64,000 nucleotides of DNA from a bacterium (GCA_024742665.1 JANSYA010000004.1:1-64000), one strand, 5' to 3'. Counted from the stretch's first letter, positions 27,316 to 36,562 are shown. Numbers and translations: made by a program. Notes: a model not told the origin generated them from the letters alone.

Positions 27316-28593
27316 ATGACCGCAAAACTGGTAGTGGGTACACAATGGGGTGACGAAGGCAAAGCCAAGATCATCGATTATTTAAGCAGCCAGATCGACT
27401 ATATCGTTCGCTACCAGGGCGGCGCGAACGCCGGCCATACGGTTTCGGTCAACGACGAAGTCTATATCTTCCATTTGATTCCGAGCGGTATTCTCTACCC
27501 CGACACGACCTGCGTCATCGCAAACGGCGTGGCCCTCGACCCGATTTCCTTCATGGAAGAAGTCGCGTATTTGAAAGAACGGGGCATTGATGTATTCGAA
27601 CGCACGATTTTATCGGATTCGTGTCATATCGTATTACCGCTGCACCGCGCGATCGACGCGGCCCGCGAAACCGCCGCCGGCGACAAGCAGATCGGCACGA
27701 CCAAACGCGGCATCGGCGTATGTTACGGCGATAAGGTCATGCGCATCGGACTGCGCCTGGGCGACCTGCTGGACAAAGATCGTCTCAAGGAATGTTTAAC
27801 GCACTTCCTGGACGTAAAGAATCGCGTGCTGGCGAATATGTACTCCGAGCCCGTCGTCGACTTCGATCCGCTGTACAAAAGCCTGCTGGAATTCGGAGAG
27901 AAGGTTCGCCCGATCGTGCGCAATACCTCGCTCGAATTAAATACGGCGCTCAAAGCCGGCAAATCCGTGTTGCTTGAAGGCGCCCAGGGCACCGGTCTCG
28001 ACATCGATTTCGGCACCTATCCGTACGTAACATCAAGCAATCCCACGACCGGCGGCGCCATCGCCGGCAGCGGCATTTCGTTTCAACATCTGAACGAAGT
28101 CATCGGCATCGCCAAAGCCTACGTGACCCGCGTCGGCGAAGGGCCGTTTCCGACGGAACTCCACGGCGACGAAGCCGAAGAACTGCGCAAGATCGGCCGC
28201 GAATTCGGCGCGACCACCGGCCGGCCCCGTCGATGCGGCTGGTTCGACGTCGAACTCCTGCGCCACGCCGCCCGGGTCAACGGCCTGACCGGCATCGCCC
28301 TGACGAAGATCGATATCCTCGCAAATTACGACGAAATCAAAATCGGCGTCGCCTATAAACGCAACGGCCAGCGCCTCCCCGCTTTCCCTACCGACGGCAA
28401 TCTGGACGGCATCGAAGTCGAATACGAAACGATGCCAGGCTGGAACGAAGACATCAGCAAAGCGCGCAAACTCAGCGATCTACCGAAAAACTGCCGCGAC
28501 TATATCGACCGCCTGGAAGAACTGATCGAAGTTCCGATCAAATTCATCTCCGTGGGACCTGGCCGCAAAGATACGATTGTTGTGGACGACTAG
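27316..28593 (+). CDS. purA: adenylosuccinate synthetase
   Basis: Condenses IMP and aspartate with GTP to adenylosuccinate on the way to AMP. N-terminal GTQWGDEGKAKIIDYL holds the catalytic Asp and the GTP loop (an Ala replaces the second Gly seen in many family members). RYQGGANAGHTV binds IMP, and TTGRPRRCGWFD and GPGRKDTI are further family motifs. Full length at 425 residues. The ATG at 27316 has AGAAGAGAG upstream. Probably cotranscribed with hisZ; it ends in a cluster of palindromes that may stop transcription. Confidence 0.97.
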   Translation: MTAKLVVGTQWGDEGKAKIIDYLSSQIDYIVRYQGGANAGHTVSVNDEVYIFHLIPSGILYPDTTCVIANGVALDPISFMEEVAYLKERGIDVFERTILSDSCHIVLPLHRAIDAARETAAGDKQIGTTKRGIGVCYGDKVMRIGLRLGDLLDKDRLKECLTHFLDVKNRVLANMYSEPVVDFDPLYKSLLEFGEKVRPIVRNTSLELNTALKAGKSVLLEGAQGTGLDIDFGTYPYVTSSNPTTGGAIAGSGISFQHLNEVIGIAKAYVTRVGEGPFPTELHGDEAEELRKIGREFGATTGRPRRCGWFDVELLRHAARVNGLTGIALTKIDILANYDEIKIGVAYKRNGQRLPAFPTDGNLDGIEVEYETMPGWNEDISKARKLSDLPKNCRDYIDRLEELIEVPIKFISVGPGRKDTIVVDD

Positions 28594-28733
28594 ATTCGAA
28601 CGCGAAGCGTTCGAATCGCACCTCTGCGCGCGCAGCGTGCAGAGCAGATAGATCCGAAGGATCGCGCACCTCTGCATACGAAGTATGCAGAGACGACTCC
28701 CCTTTTCCGAACGCGAAGCGTTCGAATCGCACC
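28594..28733. repeat. cluster of five palindromes between convergent genes
   Basis: Between the purA and tlyA stop codons lie five hairpins. (1) ATTCGAACGC-GAA-GCGTTCGAAT, 28594-28616. (2) CTCTGCGCG-CGCAG-CGTGCAGAG, 28622-28644, with one G-T pair. (3) GATCC-GAA-GGATC, 28651-28663. (4) CTCTGCATAC-GAA-GTATGCAGAG, 28670-28692. (5) CGAACGC-GAA-GCGTTCG, 28708-28724. Elements 1 and 5 are the same element and both are followed by ATCGCACCT. Four of the five have a GAA loop. They may end both transcripts; several different stems sharing one loop also suggests a mobile or recombining palindrome family. Confidence 0.85.
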
Positions 28734-29522
28734 TTAAAGCCTTGCGTACAAAAAATACTCGACGTTGCCCTTCGCTCCGGGCAGGCGCGAAACAGCCGTG
28801 GCCGGGTCGCGAAAGCCGATCGACTGCGCATATTCCCGCACGTCCGCTACGATCTCTTCGCGCAGCGCCCCGTCTTTCAGCACGCCTTTCTCAGTGGCTT
28901 CCGGGCGCTCGAACTGTGGCTTAACCAGCATGAGAATTTCGAGGGTGAGCCCGGCCGGCCCGGCGAAATTCACCAGGGCATCCAGAATGCGGCGAACCGA
29001 AATAAAAGACAAATCGCCGGTAACGAATATACCCTCTGGAAATCCCGCGGCGTCCTTTTTGCGTGCGCGTTCCAGATCTTCGGGGGCCAGCCATTCGGGT
29101 GCCAGCTCGCGCGCGTTGCGTTTTTCCAGCGCCACGACGCGCGTATCCCGACGGACCTCGTAGTCCAGAATCCCCCGGGCCACATCGATGGCGTAAATTT
29201 TCGCGGCGTCGCGTTCCAGAAGCACCTGGGTAAAGCCGCCATGCGAAGCCCCCAGATCCAGACAAATGCGTCCGGCCGGCCCGCGCATTCCGCTCGCACT
29301 ACTCGACGCCGATTGAAAATCCGACAGCGCCCCCAGCAATTTATACGCGCCGCGACTCACGTACTCGCGGCCGGGCAGAACCTCGATACGCGCGTCTTCG
29401 CGCACGGCCATGCCGCTTCGGGTTTCGCGCACTCCGTCGACCAAAACGCGACCGGCCAGGACTAAAGCCGCCGCGTTTTCGACGCCGCGCTCGGTAAGAA
29501 TATCCGTCAGGGAACGCGCCAT
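28734..29522 (-). CDS. tlyA: TlyA-type S4/FtsJ methyltransferase
   Basis: The N-terminal S4 RNA-binding domain (about 1-65: AALVLAGRVLVDG, SRGAYKLLGAL) is followed by an FtsJ-like Rossmann methyltransferase domain with LDLGASHGGFTQVLLER as the SAM loop and LVKPQFE near the C-terminus. TlyA proteins 2'-O-methylate 16S and 23S rRNA; older annotation as hemolysin A rests on weak evidence. The family K-D-K-E residues appear partly visible (Lys of SRGAYKL, Lys of VKPQFE). It lies 21 bp downstream of the prenyl synthase gene, in one run with ndk. The ATG at 29522 begins the S4 domain. Confidence 0.92.
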   Translation of the reverse strand: MARSLTDILTERGVENAAALVLAGRVLVDGVRETRSGMAVREDARIEVLPGREYVSRGAYKLLGALSDFQSASSSASGMRGPAGRICLDLGASHGGFTQVLLERDAAKIYAIDVARGILDYEVRRDTRVVALEKRNARELAPEWLAPEDLERARKKDAAGFPEGIFVTGDLSFISVRRILDALVNFAGPAGLTLEILMLVKPQFERPEATEKGVLKDGALREEIVADVREYAQSIGFRDPATAVSRLPGAKGNVEYFLYARL

Positions 29523-29543
29523 AGTTTCAATTCGCCTGGCGAA

Positions 29544-30539
29544 TCAGCTCTTGCGTTCGGCGACGTATGCCGGCAATCCCTGGAACGCCAGATTCAGTTC
29601 CGGCGCGGGCAGACTCAGTCGCTCCGCGAGCGTCTCCAGCTTCGAGCGTAATTCACGCGCCTGCCGTTCGCTTTCATCCACGCCGTACTGCGCCGGATAG
29701 GTCAGCTTGCCGGAAGCCGCGTCTTTGCCCGCGGTCTTTCCGAGGGCCGCACTGTCGCCCCGCACGTCCAGAAGATCGTCGGCGATTTGAAAGAGCAGCC
29801 CCAGGCCTTCGCCGAATTCCCGAAACTTAGCTCGTTCGGAAGGCTGCTCCACGCCTCCCAGAATCGCACCGAGCTCCAGGCTCGCCCGAATCAGAGCCGC
29901 GGTTTTTTTCGTGTGAATTTCATTCAGCCGCTCGCGAGGATTTGGAATGTCGCGCTGCTCTGCGGCCAGTTCTTCCGTATCCAGGTCCAGGGCCTGACCG
30001 CAAACCATGCGACCCGCTCCTTCGGCCAGGGCGGTCAATAAATCCGGCAGCAGATCCGTTCGTTCCATGCTGCGAGCGGCCATGCCCACTAACTCAAAGG
30101 CGTACGTATTTAAGGCGTCTCCGGCCAGGATCGCCGCCCACTCTGAAAATTTACGATGGCAAGCAGGCCGCCCGCGACGCAGATCGTCGTCGTCCATGGC
30201 GGGTAAGTCGTCGTGTATCAGCGAATAGGTGTGGATCGCTTCGACGGCGGCGGCGGCGTAGCACGCGGCCAGTTCGCGTTTCGTCGGCGTTTCGGAGGCT
30301 GGAGCGTCTTCCGAGAAGGCCCTGCCGGACTCGCCGGGCTGGATACCCGCGGCCCATAGACACAGCACCGGCCGCAGACGTTTGCCCGGCGCGTCCAGGC
30401 TGTAGATCATCGGCTCTGCGAGCGGCAGTACCACTCGCCGGTGAAGATCGGGGACGATCCGCCGGCTTAAGAAATCGTTAAAGAACAGGGCGGAGCGAGC
30501 CAGGAGCTGCTTTAGATCCGGCTCGCCGCGGGAATTCAT
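29544..30539 (-). CDS. polyprenyl (farnesyl/geranylgeranyl) diphosphate synthase
   Basis: Chain-elongating prenyltransferase that condenses isopentenyl diphosphate with allylic diphosphates. First Asp-rich motif in LIHDDLPAMDDDDLRRG (about residue 113-130), second in FQIADDLLDVRGD, and the LRPVLCLWAAG region with the GKRLRP motif near residue 55. The spacing DDLPAMDDDDLRRG is typical of short-chain IspA-type enzymes; the exact product length is not safe to call. The ATG at 30539 overlaps the ndk stop by one base (TGATG), so it is translationally coupled to ndk. An in-frame TTG at 30542 is less likely. Confidence 0.92.
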   Translation of the reverse strand: MNSRGEPDLKQLLARSALFFNDFLSRRIVPDLHRRVVLPLAEPMIYSLDAPGKRLRPVLCLWAAGIQPGESGRAFSEDAPASETPTKRELAACYAAAAVEAIHTYSLIHDDLPAMDDDDLRRGRPACHRKFSEWAAILAGDALNTYAFELVGMAARSMERTDLLPDLLTALAEGAGRMVCGQALDLDTEELAAEQRDIPNPRERLNEIHTKKTAALIRASLELGAILGGVEQPSERAKFREFGEGLGLLFQIADDLLDVRGDSAALGKTAGKDAASGKLTYPAQYGVDESERQARELRSKLETLAERLSLPAPELNLAFQGLPAYVAERKS

Positions 30540-30952
30540 CAAACCAGTTCCGAATCCTGAAAGTGAAATTTAATTTCACGTTCCGCGCTCTCGACAGAGT
30601 CGGAGCCGTGAACGGCGTTGGCTTCTTTGCTTTCGGCGTACAGTTTGCGAATCGTACCTTCGTCGGCCTGGGCCGGGTCGGTCGCGCCGATTAAGGTCCG
30701 CCACTTCGCGATCGCGCCTTCGGCTTTCAGGGCCGCCACGACGACCGGACCGGAAGTCATGAAATCACAGAGGCTGCCGAAGAAGGGGCGCTCTTTGTGT
30801 TCCGCGTAAAATCCTTCCGCGTCAGCGCGCGAAAGCTGTTTGTATTTCATGCCGAGGATTTGAAAGCCTTCTTTTTCAATGCGGGCGATGATATCGCCGA
30901 TGTGCTTGTTTTTCACCGCATCGGGCTTAATGATGATGAGAGTTTTTTCCAT
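30539..30952 (-). CDS. ndk: nucleoside diphosphate kinase
   Basis: Balances nucleoside di- and triphosphates through a phospho-His intermediate. N-terminal [12 protein letters not shown], the Kpn-loop region and the active-site [16 protein letters not shown] with the catalytic His (about residue 117). Length of 137 residues is normal. It is the first gene of the ndk-prenyl synthase-tlyA run. About 117 bases upstream separate it from the DUF2752 gene on the same strand; I see no gene in that gap. Confidence 0.97.
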   Translation of the reverse strand: MEKTLIIIKPDAVKNKHIGDIIARIEKEGFQILGMKYKQLSRADAEGFYAEHKERPFFGSLCDFMTSGPVVVAALKAEGAIAKWRTLIGATDPAQADEGTIRKLYAESKEANAVHGSDSVESAEREIKFHFQDSELV

Positions 30953-31069
30953 ATTATGTTGGAAAAAAATTGGTGCGGGTGTGCCGTCAATTCAAATCGC
31001 GCGGCCGCTCAAAAGCCGCCGGATCGCCCTCTTCGAACGCGGCGGCGGCCCGGCCGGCAGAACGGACAT

Positions 31070-31594
31070 TCACTGAAATCCAAACAGCATCCGCCAGATC
31101 GCCTGGGCTCCATCGGCGGCGATTCGATCGCTCAGGACCACCTGAAAGCCGGACGGCAGCGTCCAACCCCAGAGCGGGCCGTACGCGAACGCAATTCCCC
31201 GCAGAAGTCCGAAGCCGACCATAGCCAGGGCCACCGCGAACAGCGCCGTCGCCGTGTGGTGTTTGACCCGTTCGAACAAAGCGCCCGCCGGCCGCCAGAT
31301 CGCCGTCAGTAAAAAGAAAACGATCGTCAGCGCGGCGAGCAGTCCTCCGGGATGGTGATAGAAGGCGTGGAGCGGCTCCAGATGCAGGGCGTAGTGCGTC
31401 GCGCGGGACATGCCGCAGCCCGGGCACGGTAGGCCCGTCAGGTTATAGAAAAAACAGATAGAATATTCAATTCCGTCTACGGGCAAAAAAAACGCAACGC
31501 TCCCGCCGATCAAAGCCAACCACTGCCAGGTTCGCAGCTCCGGCGAAGTATCAGGCGAAAAAATGGGCAGTCGCTGGAGCTGTTTCATATTCAC
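31070..31594 (-). CDS. DUF2752 membrane protein
   Basis: A small integral membrane protein of 174 residues with about three to four hydrophobic segments. It has the DUF2752 hallmark LPCPGCGMSRATHYALHLEP (Cys-Pro-x-Cys-Gly, then Arg-Ala). The function of the family is unknown. It lies between the 111-bp repeat array (directly upstream on its strand) and ndk, so any promoter for it must lie in or beyond the repeats. Confidence 0.85.
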   Translation of the reverse strand: MNMKQLQRLPIFSPDTSPELRTWQWLALIGGSVAFFLPVDGIEYSICFFYNLTGLPCPGCGMSRATHYALHLEPLHAFYHHPGGLLAALTIVFFLLTAIWRPAGALFERVKHHTATALFAVALAMVGFGLLRGIAFAYGPLWGWTLPSGFQVVLSDRIAADGAQAIWRMLFGFQ

Positions 31595-31599
31595 CCCGG

Positions 31600-32051
31600 T
31601 TCCAACAGAGAGCTTATCATTCGCAGGGAACGCAAACCAGCACGAGAATCGGCATTGCCCGAATCACCCATGAAACCTCCCGAGATCTCCTGCTCCCTGT
31701 TAAAATCTCCCGGTCTCACAGGGAGCAGGAGAAACAGCAAACGAAAATCAGCACGAGAATCGGCATTGCCCGAATCACCCATGAAACCTCCCGAGATCTC
31801 CTGCTCCCTGTTAAAATCTCCCGGTCTCACAGGGAGCATGAGAAACAGCAAACGAAAAACAACACGAAAATCGGCATTGCCCGAATCACCCGCGAAACCT
31901 ACCGCGATCTCCGGCTCCCTGTTAAAAACTCCCGGTCTCACAGAGAGCATGAGAAACAGCGAACGAAAACAAATACGAAAATCGGCATTGCCCAAAACAC
32001 CCAAGAAACCTACCGCGATCTCCGGCTCCCTGTTAAAACCTCCCGGACTCA
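31600..32051. repeat. 111-bp tandem repeat array with conserved hairpin
   Basis: The element starting GCTCCCTGTTAAAA recurs at 31692, 31803, 31914 and 32025, exactly 111 bp apart, with a degenerate extra unit to the left (about 31600-31691). In the first two units GCTCCCTGT pairs with ACAGGGAGC across a 17-nt loop; the third has one mismatch and the fourth is truncated. Units 1 and 2 are nearly identical; units 3 and 4 share their own variants. The last unit runs into the stop codon of the carbonic anhydrase-like gene. Because 111 is a multiple of three, both strands stay open in one frame, but no ribosome site or family supports coding. Confidence 0.93.
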
Positions 32052-32588
32052 CCCCCTCCCGGTAAACTCACGGAAACCGTTTTCAGGACGATAGCGCTCC
32101 CGCAGCGCCGTGTACTTCGCCGGGATATTTCGAATCATGGCCTCTTCTTCGGGAGTGATTTCGCGCACGACTTTCGCGGGGCTGCCCATGGCGACCATGC
32201 GCGGCGGAATCTTTTTGCCGGGCGTGAGCAGCGCGCCTGCGGCCAGCAGCGAGAATTCCCCCATCTCGGTGTCGTCCATGGCCGTCGCGCCGATGCCGAC
32301 GAAGGCGTAATCGCGTAATGTACAGCCATGTAAAGTTACTCGATGGCCGAGCGTACAGTTGTTGCCGATGATCAACGGAAATTTACCGCCGGTCACGTGC
32401 AGCATGCTCAGATCCTGCACGTTGGTATTTTCGCCGATCGTGATATAGTGCACATCGCCGCGCACCACGCAGCCGAACCAGACGCCGCTGCCGGTTCCTA
32501 TTTTTACGTCGCCGATCACCTGGGCGTCCGGGGCCACGAAAACGTCCGGGGCGAGCTTCGGTTTCAGATCATCCAGTTCGTAGATCAT
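32049..32588 (-). CDS. gamma-carbonic anhydrase-like hexapeptide protein
   Basis: A left-handed beta-helix protein of 179 residues built from hexapeptide repeats (VFVAPDAQVIGDVKIG, GENTNVQDLSMLHV, GNNCTLGHRVTLHGC). The metal-binding histidines of gamma-carbonic anhydrases match His in MLHV, GHRV and LHGC. Most of this subfamily (YrdA/PaaY-like) have weak or uncertain carbonic anhydrase activity. The stop codon lies inside the last unit of the 111-bp repeat. It is 34 bp downstream of ychF on the same strand. ATG at 32588. Confidence 0.88.
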   Translation of the reverse strand: MIYELDDLKPKLAPDVFVAPDAQVIGDVKIGTGSGVWFGCVVRGDVHYITIGENTNVQDLSMLHVTGGKFPLIIGNNCTLGHRVTLHGCTLRDYAFVGIGATAMDDTEMGEFSLLAAGALLTPGKKIPPRMVAMGSPAKVVREITPEEEAMIRNIPAKYTALRERYRPENGFREFTGRG

Positions 32589-32622
32589 GCTTGGTTCTCC
32601 AGCGCGGCATAGCGTGCTGTTT

Positions 32623-33717
32623 TTATACGTTAAATCGAAAGTATACGATGTCGCCGTCCAGGACGACGTACTCTTTGCCTTCTAAACGCATCTTGCCCGC
32701 GTCTTTGGCCGCGTTCATCGAACCCGCGGCGATAAAATCGTCGTAAGCGGTGACTTCCGCGCGAATGAAGCCGCGCTCAATGTCGGTGTGGATTTCGCTG
32801 GCGGCTTTCGGCGCCAGGCTGCCCGCCTGGACGGTCCAGGCACGCACTTCCTGTTCGCCGGCCGTAAAAAACGTGATCAAATCCAGCAGGCGATACGATT
32901 CCCAGATCATCCGATTCAGGCCGGGTTCTTTCAGCCCCATCGTCTCCAGATACTCGGCCTGCTCCGCCGCCTCTAATGTCGCGATCTCTTCTTCGATGCG
33001 GCCGCAAATGCGAACCACGCGGGCGCCTTCTTTCGCCGCGTGCTCTTCGACCGCCTTCGTATGATCGTTGCCGTTTTCGACGCTCTCTTCGTCGACGTTC
33101 GTGACGTACAGGGCCGGGCGCGCCGTGATCATTTGAAAGCGAGCGAGAATTTCGCGTTCTTCGGCGTCGAGCTCCAGGCCGCGGATCGGCAGTTCCTGGC
33201 CGAGTCGGTCCTGCAGCTTCGTGCCGAGTTCCATCTGCGTCTTCGATTCTTTGTCGCCGGAGCGGGCCTTCTTTTGAATTTTATCGAGCTGCTTTTCGAG
33301 CGACTCCATATCCGCGAGAATCAGCTCCAGATTGATGATGCCGATATCGTCGACCGGACTGACTTTCCCGCGTACGTGCACGACGTTATCGTCGGCGAAG
33401 CAGCGCACGACATGCGCCACGGCCTGGGTCTCCCGGATATGCGAGAGAAATTTATTGCCGAGGCCCTCGCCTTTGCTCGCGCCCTCGACCAGGCCCGCAA
33501 TGTCGACGAATTCGGTATAGGTCGGCACCGTCGCTTTCGGCTGCACAATTTCCGAGATCCGATCCAGGCGCGCGTCGGGCACGTCCACCCGGCCGACATT
33601 CGGTTCAATCGTACAGAACGGATAGTTCGCCGACTGCGCCCCCGCCTTCGTAATCGCATTAAAGATCGTGGACTTGCCTACGTTCGGCAGTCCGACTATT
33701 CCGCATCTGAGCGCCAT
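32623..33717 (-). CDS. ychF: redox-regulated ATPase YchF (Obg-like GTPase family)
   Basis: A ribosome-associated P-loop ATPase of the OLA1/YchF family. The N-terminal GIVGLPNVGKSTIFNAIT Walker A, the VDIAGLVEGASKGEGLGN switch region and the TGS-like C-terminal domain (GKMRLEGKEYVVLDGDIVYFRFNV) are complete. I start at the ATG at 33717 with GGGGG just upstream (364 residues, the usual family length); the frame upstream to 33846 is not family-like. Confidence 0.97.
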   Translation of the reverse strand: MALRCGIVGLPNVGKSTIFNAITKAGAQSANYPFCTIEPNVGRVDVPDARLDRISEIVQPKATVPTYTEFVDIAGLVEGASKGEGLGNKFLSHIRETQAVAHVVRCFADDNVVHVRGKVSPVDDIGIINLELILADMESLEKQLDKIQKKARSGDKESKTQMELGTKLQDRLGQELPIRGLELDAEEREILARFQMITARPALYVTNVDEESVENGNDHTKAVEEHAAKEGARVVRICGRIEEEIATLEAAEQAEYLETMGLKEPGLNRMIWESYRLLDLITFFTAGEQEVRAWTVQAGSLAPKAASEIHTDIERGFIRAEVTAYDDFIAAGSMNAAKDAGKMRLEGKEYVVLDGDIVYFRFNV

Positions 33718-33796
33718 AGTTCCCCCGGTGAAATGATTGCCACATACCCATTTTTTGATCGGCGTCTCCCGGGTAGCGAATTTTGCTGGAAAAACC

Positions 33797-36448
33797 ATGC
33801 CCGCCCCCTCGCCTGCTTCCGCATCATCCGAATCCAGGGAACGCACCCTGCGCGATCTGGCCCGGGAGCTGCTGTCTGAAGTGGCCTGCCTGGCCCTGGT
33901 CTATCTGCCGATGGTTCTGGCCGGCCGGGGAACAGTTCTGTATTTGCACAGCCAGGGGGAACGGGCCGAGGCCGTACCCCTCGCCGGATTTTTTAGCCCG
34001 TCGTTTTGGGGCTATTATATAGAAGATATTCTGAGCTTCTTCTGCCTGGCCAGCCTGTGTCTGGCCCTGGGCCTGTGGATTTCGCGGCGAATCCTGCTGC
34101 GCCAGGCGCTGATCGCCGGCCTGCTGTTTTTGGCCCTCGTCATCTATGTGGCCGGCGTGAACTACTATGCGACCTATGAAGTCCAGTTCGGCTGGAACCA
34201 CATCCTGAAGTGGGAAGGCACCGACGAGATGCTGACTTCGATCCGGGCCGAAACGCCCTGGCTGGCGATCTATGCGATTCTGGGGGGCGGCCTGCTGCTG
34301 GCCGGATGGGCGGTCTGGAGCGCGCGACTGCTGCAGCGGATGAGAGCGCAAACTCTGAGCGGCGTGGGCGGCCCGACCGGCACCGATGATGCGTCTCCGT
34401 CGGAGCAGAATGCAAGGGCCCTCGCCGCGCTACCGGTCTGGCCGGGCGGAGTGCGACTGCTGGCTCTGAGCCTGGTGATCGCGCCGGCGCCTTTCGCCAG
34501 CCTGCCGTACCAGGCAGGTGTGGCGGAACCTGCTGCGGCGGGTCTGCTGAGTTTCGAGGCGGCCAATCGTCATGAAATCCAGCGTACTCTTGGCACAAAC
34601 GTGCTGAGCCAACTGGTCTTCACGATGGGCCGCGCCAAAAGCGATCAGTACGATTTGATCACTCCCGACGGGCAGCGCTTCGTATCGCGGCGGCCCTTTC
34701 GCTTTCGCTTCGAGACCGAATCCCTGGAATGGCTGGCGGCCAATCCGGGATTTCAGTCACAAAGCGGCGCAGGCCCGGCGCAGGCAAACAACGGCGCTGC
34801 TGTTGGCCAGGGCCGGCAGCCGGCGGGGATCATCGCTCCGATTGATTTTCCCCGGCGCGGAAAAAAATACAACGTCGTGCTGTACTTCTTCGAATCGACG
34901 GCCGCGCAATACTTAGAAGAAACCGTCGAAGCCTATCCGGAAATTGCGCCGCGCACGATCGAAGAAATGCTCGCGGAGCTGGAAGGCACGGACAGTGCGA
35001 GCGGCGGACAGATCATCGCAGGCAAGGATCCGGACGCGGGCGAACAGTCTGTAAGCGATGAAGACGATGAGCCGGGCGCGGAGACGGTCGATGGCGGCGA
35101 TGGCGGAGAGGCCGGAGAGGCTTCGAGCGAATCGGGTGCAAGCGGTCAGGACCCGGCCCTGTCGGAAACAGAGGGCGCAGAAGACCAGAGGGAGGATGAA
35201 GAACCGAGCGTCGTTCCCAACTGGCAGCGCCTGGCCGAAAACAGCCTGGTCGCGCTCAAACACTACGTGCAGGCTCCGCTTTCGATCAACTCTCTGTTTA
35301 CGATCATGACTTCGGCCTACGCCCTGCCCGCGGATCGCTGGGCGGCGACCGACTATCCCGACATTCCGCTGATCAGTCTGCCGGAGATCTTAAAGCAAAA
35401 CGGCTACAGCACGGGCATCTTTCACACCGGCACCTACCACTACGCCGGCCAGGGCGATTTTCTGAAGCACCGCAGCTTTGACGTCATGCACGATGCGAAG
35501 CAGCTGCGGGTGCCGCCCTTTACCGAAGAACTCAACTGGGGCATTGACGATCGCGCTCTGATTGAACCGTCCGTAAATTTCGCGCGCTCCAGTCGCCGTC
35601 AGGGCAAGCCCTTCTTCCTGGTGGCGATGCCCGTTTCGCCGCATCATCCGTACGACGTGCCCGAGCCGGCCTTCGAACTGTACGACATCGATCCAGAAAC
35701 CGACGGTTTCCCCGATCGCTGGAAGCGGGCCTTCGCCAAATATAAAAACGCGCTGTACTATTCCGACTACGTGCTCGGCGAATACATCAAGGCCTTCGAA
35801 GAGGCCGGCCTGGCCGACGATACGATCTTTATCGTCTTCGCCGATCACGGCGAAGCCTTCGGCCAGCACCGGGGCAACTACAACCATCCCTTCTTCGTAT
35901 ACGAAGAGAACGTGCACGTGCCGTTCCTGATATACAATCCGCGCCTGTTTCCGAAGTCAATCGAATACAATCACGTCACCCGCCACACCGATATTCTACC
36001 GACGGTGCTCGACATGCTGGGGCTCTCGGCCTTTCAGGACGAACGCCACGAAGGCCGATCGCTTCTGGCCGGCGGTCCGCCGCAGCTGGCGACTTTTTAT
36101 ACGAGCTGGCGCAACCGCCTGGCGGGCGTGCGCGACGAGAACTACAAGTACATCTACAATCTGGAAACCGGCCGCGAAGAATTATACGATCTGCGCCGGG
36201 ATCCGGGGGAATACCGCCACGTCGCCGACGACGCGCTGATCGATCGCTATCGCAACTATGTCTTTGAGCTGATTGTGTATCAGCGCAAGTACTTCGAGAA
36301 AGTCCTGGATCGCGCCATCGACTGGTCTGCGACCCAGGAAAAAGACGAAGGCCCCGTCGTGCGCGAAAATCCCCCGGCCTCTACTGGCGGCGAAAACGAC
36401 GGAGATACGGCGCCGGAGGCCGCGCCGGGGGCTCAGGCGACGCAGTGA
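33797..36448 (+). CDS. membrane-anchored sulfatase-fold transferase (LtaS/phosphoglycerol transferase-like)
   Basis: About five N-terminal membrane helices (roughly 25-220) are followed by an extracytoplasmic alkaline phosphatase/sulfatase-fold domain. Metal and active-site segments are VVLYFFESTAAQ (Glu), the presumed nucleophile stretch APLSINSLFTIMTS, MPVSPHHPYDVP, and IVFADHGEAFGQH. Enzymes of this build move phosphoglycerol or phosphoethanolamine groups onto envelope glycans. Unusual is an acidic Asp/Glu/Ser/Gly-rich insert of about 90 residues (DNA about 34980-35215) between the first metal segment and the nucleophile, and an acidic disordered C-terminus. ATG at 33797 has GGA upstream; a TTG at 33737 is less likely. 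Divergent from ychF. The substrate is unknown. Confidence 0.83.
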   Translation: MPAPSPASASSESRERTLRDLARELLSEVACLALVYLPMVLAGRGTVLYLHSQGERAEAVPLAGFFSPSFWGYYIEDILSFFCLASLCLALGLWISRRILLRQALIAGLLFLALVIYVAGVNYYATYEVQFGWNHILKWEGTDEMLTSIRAETPWLAIYAILGGGLLLAGWAVWSARLLQRMRAQTLSGVGGPTGTDDASPSEQNARALAALPVWPGGVRLLALSLVIAPAPFASLPYQAGVAEPAAAGLLSFEAANRHEIQRTLGTNVLSQLVFTMGRAKSDQYDLITPDGQRFVSRRPFRFRFETESLEWLAANPGFQSQSGAGPAQANNGAAVGQGRQPAGIIAPIDFPRRGKKYNVVLYFFESTAAQYLEETVEAYPEIAPRTIEEMLAELEGTDSASGGQIIAGKDPDAGEQSVSDEDDEPGAETVDGGDGGEAGEASSESGASGQDPALSETEGAEDQREDEEPSVVPNWQRLAENSLVALKHYVQAPLSINSLFTIMTSAYALPADRWAATDYPDIPLISLPEILKQNGYSTGIFHTGTYHYAGQGDFLKHRSFDVMHDAKQLRVPPFTEELNWGIDDRALIEPSVNFARSSRRQGKPFFLVAMPVSPHHPYDVPEPAFELYDIDPETDGFPDRWKRAFAKYKNALYYSDYVLGEYIKAFEEAGLADDTIFIVFADHGEAFGQHRGNYNHPFFVYEENVHVPFLIYNPRLFPKSIEYNHVTRHTDILPTVLDMLGLSAFQDERHEGRSLLAGGPPQLATFYTSWRNRLAGVRDENYKYIYNLETGREELYDLRRDPGEYRHVADDALIDRYRNYVFELIVYQRKYFEKVLDRAIDWSATQEKDEGPVVRENPPASTGGENDGDTAPEAAPGAQATQ

Positions 36449-36562
36449 GGGCCCGGATCGCGGGAATTCGAAAAGGCCGGCGCGGGTCAGGAGACGATCG
36501 TTTTCGAATCCCGGGCGGGATTGGCTTGACCGGAATCGTGAAATCGGTCGATATATTCTAAC

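Noticed and set aside
31600-32051. CRISPR array or integron attC array
   Set aside because: Units repeat whole with no unique spacers, and no cas gene or integrase is near. The GTTAAAA core does not fit the attC GTTRRRY/RYYYAAC boxes.
31591-32065. Repeat-protein genes (37-residue repeats) on both strands
   Set aside because: A 111-bp period keeps any stop-free frame open on either strand. Changes between units are not biased to third codon positions and no start site is evident.
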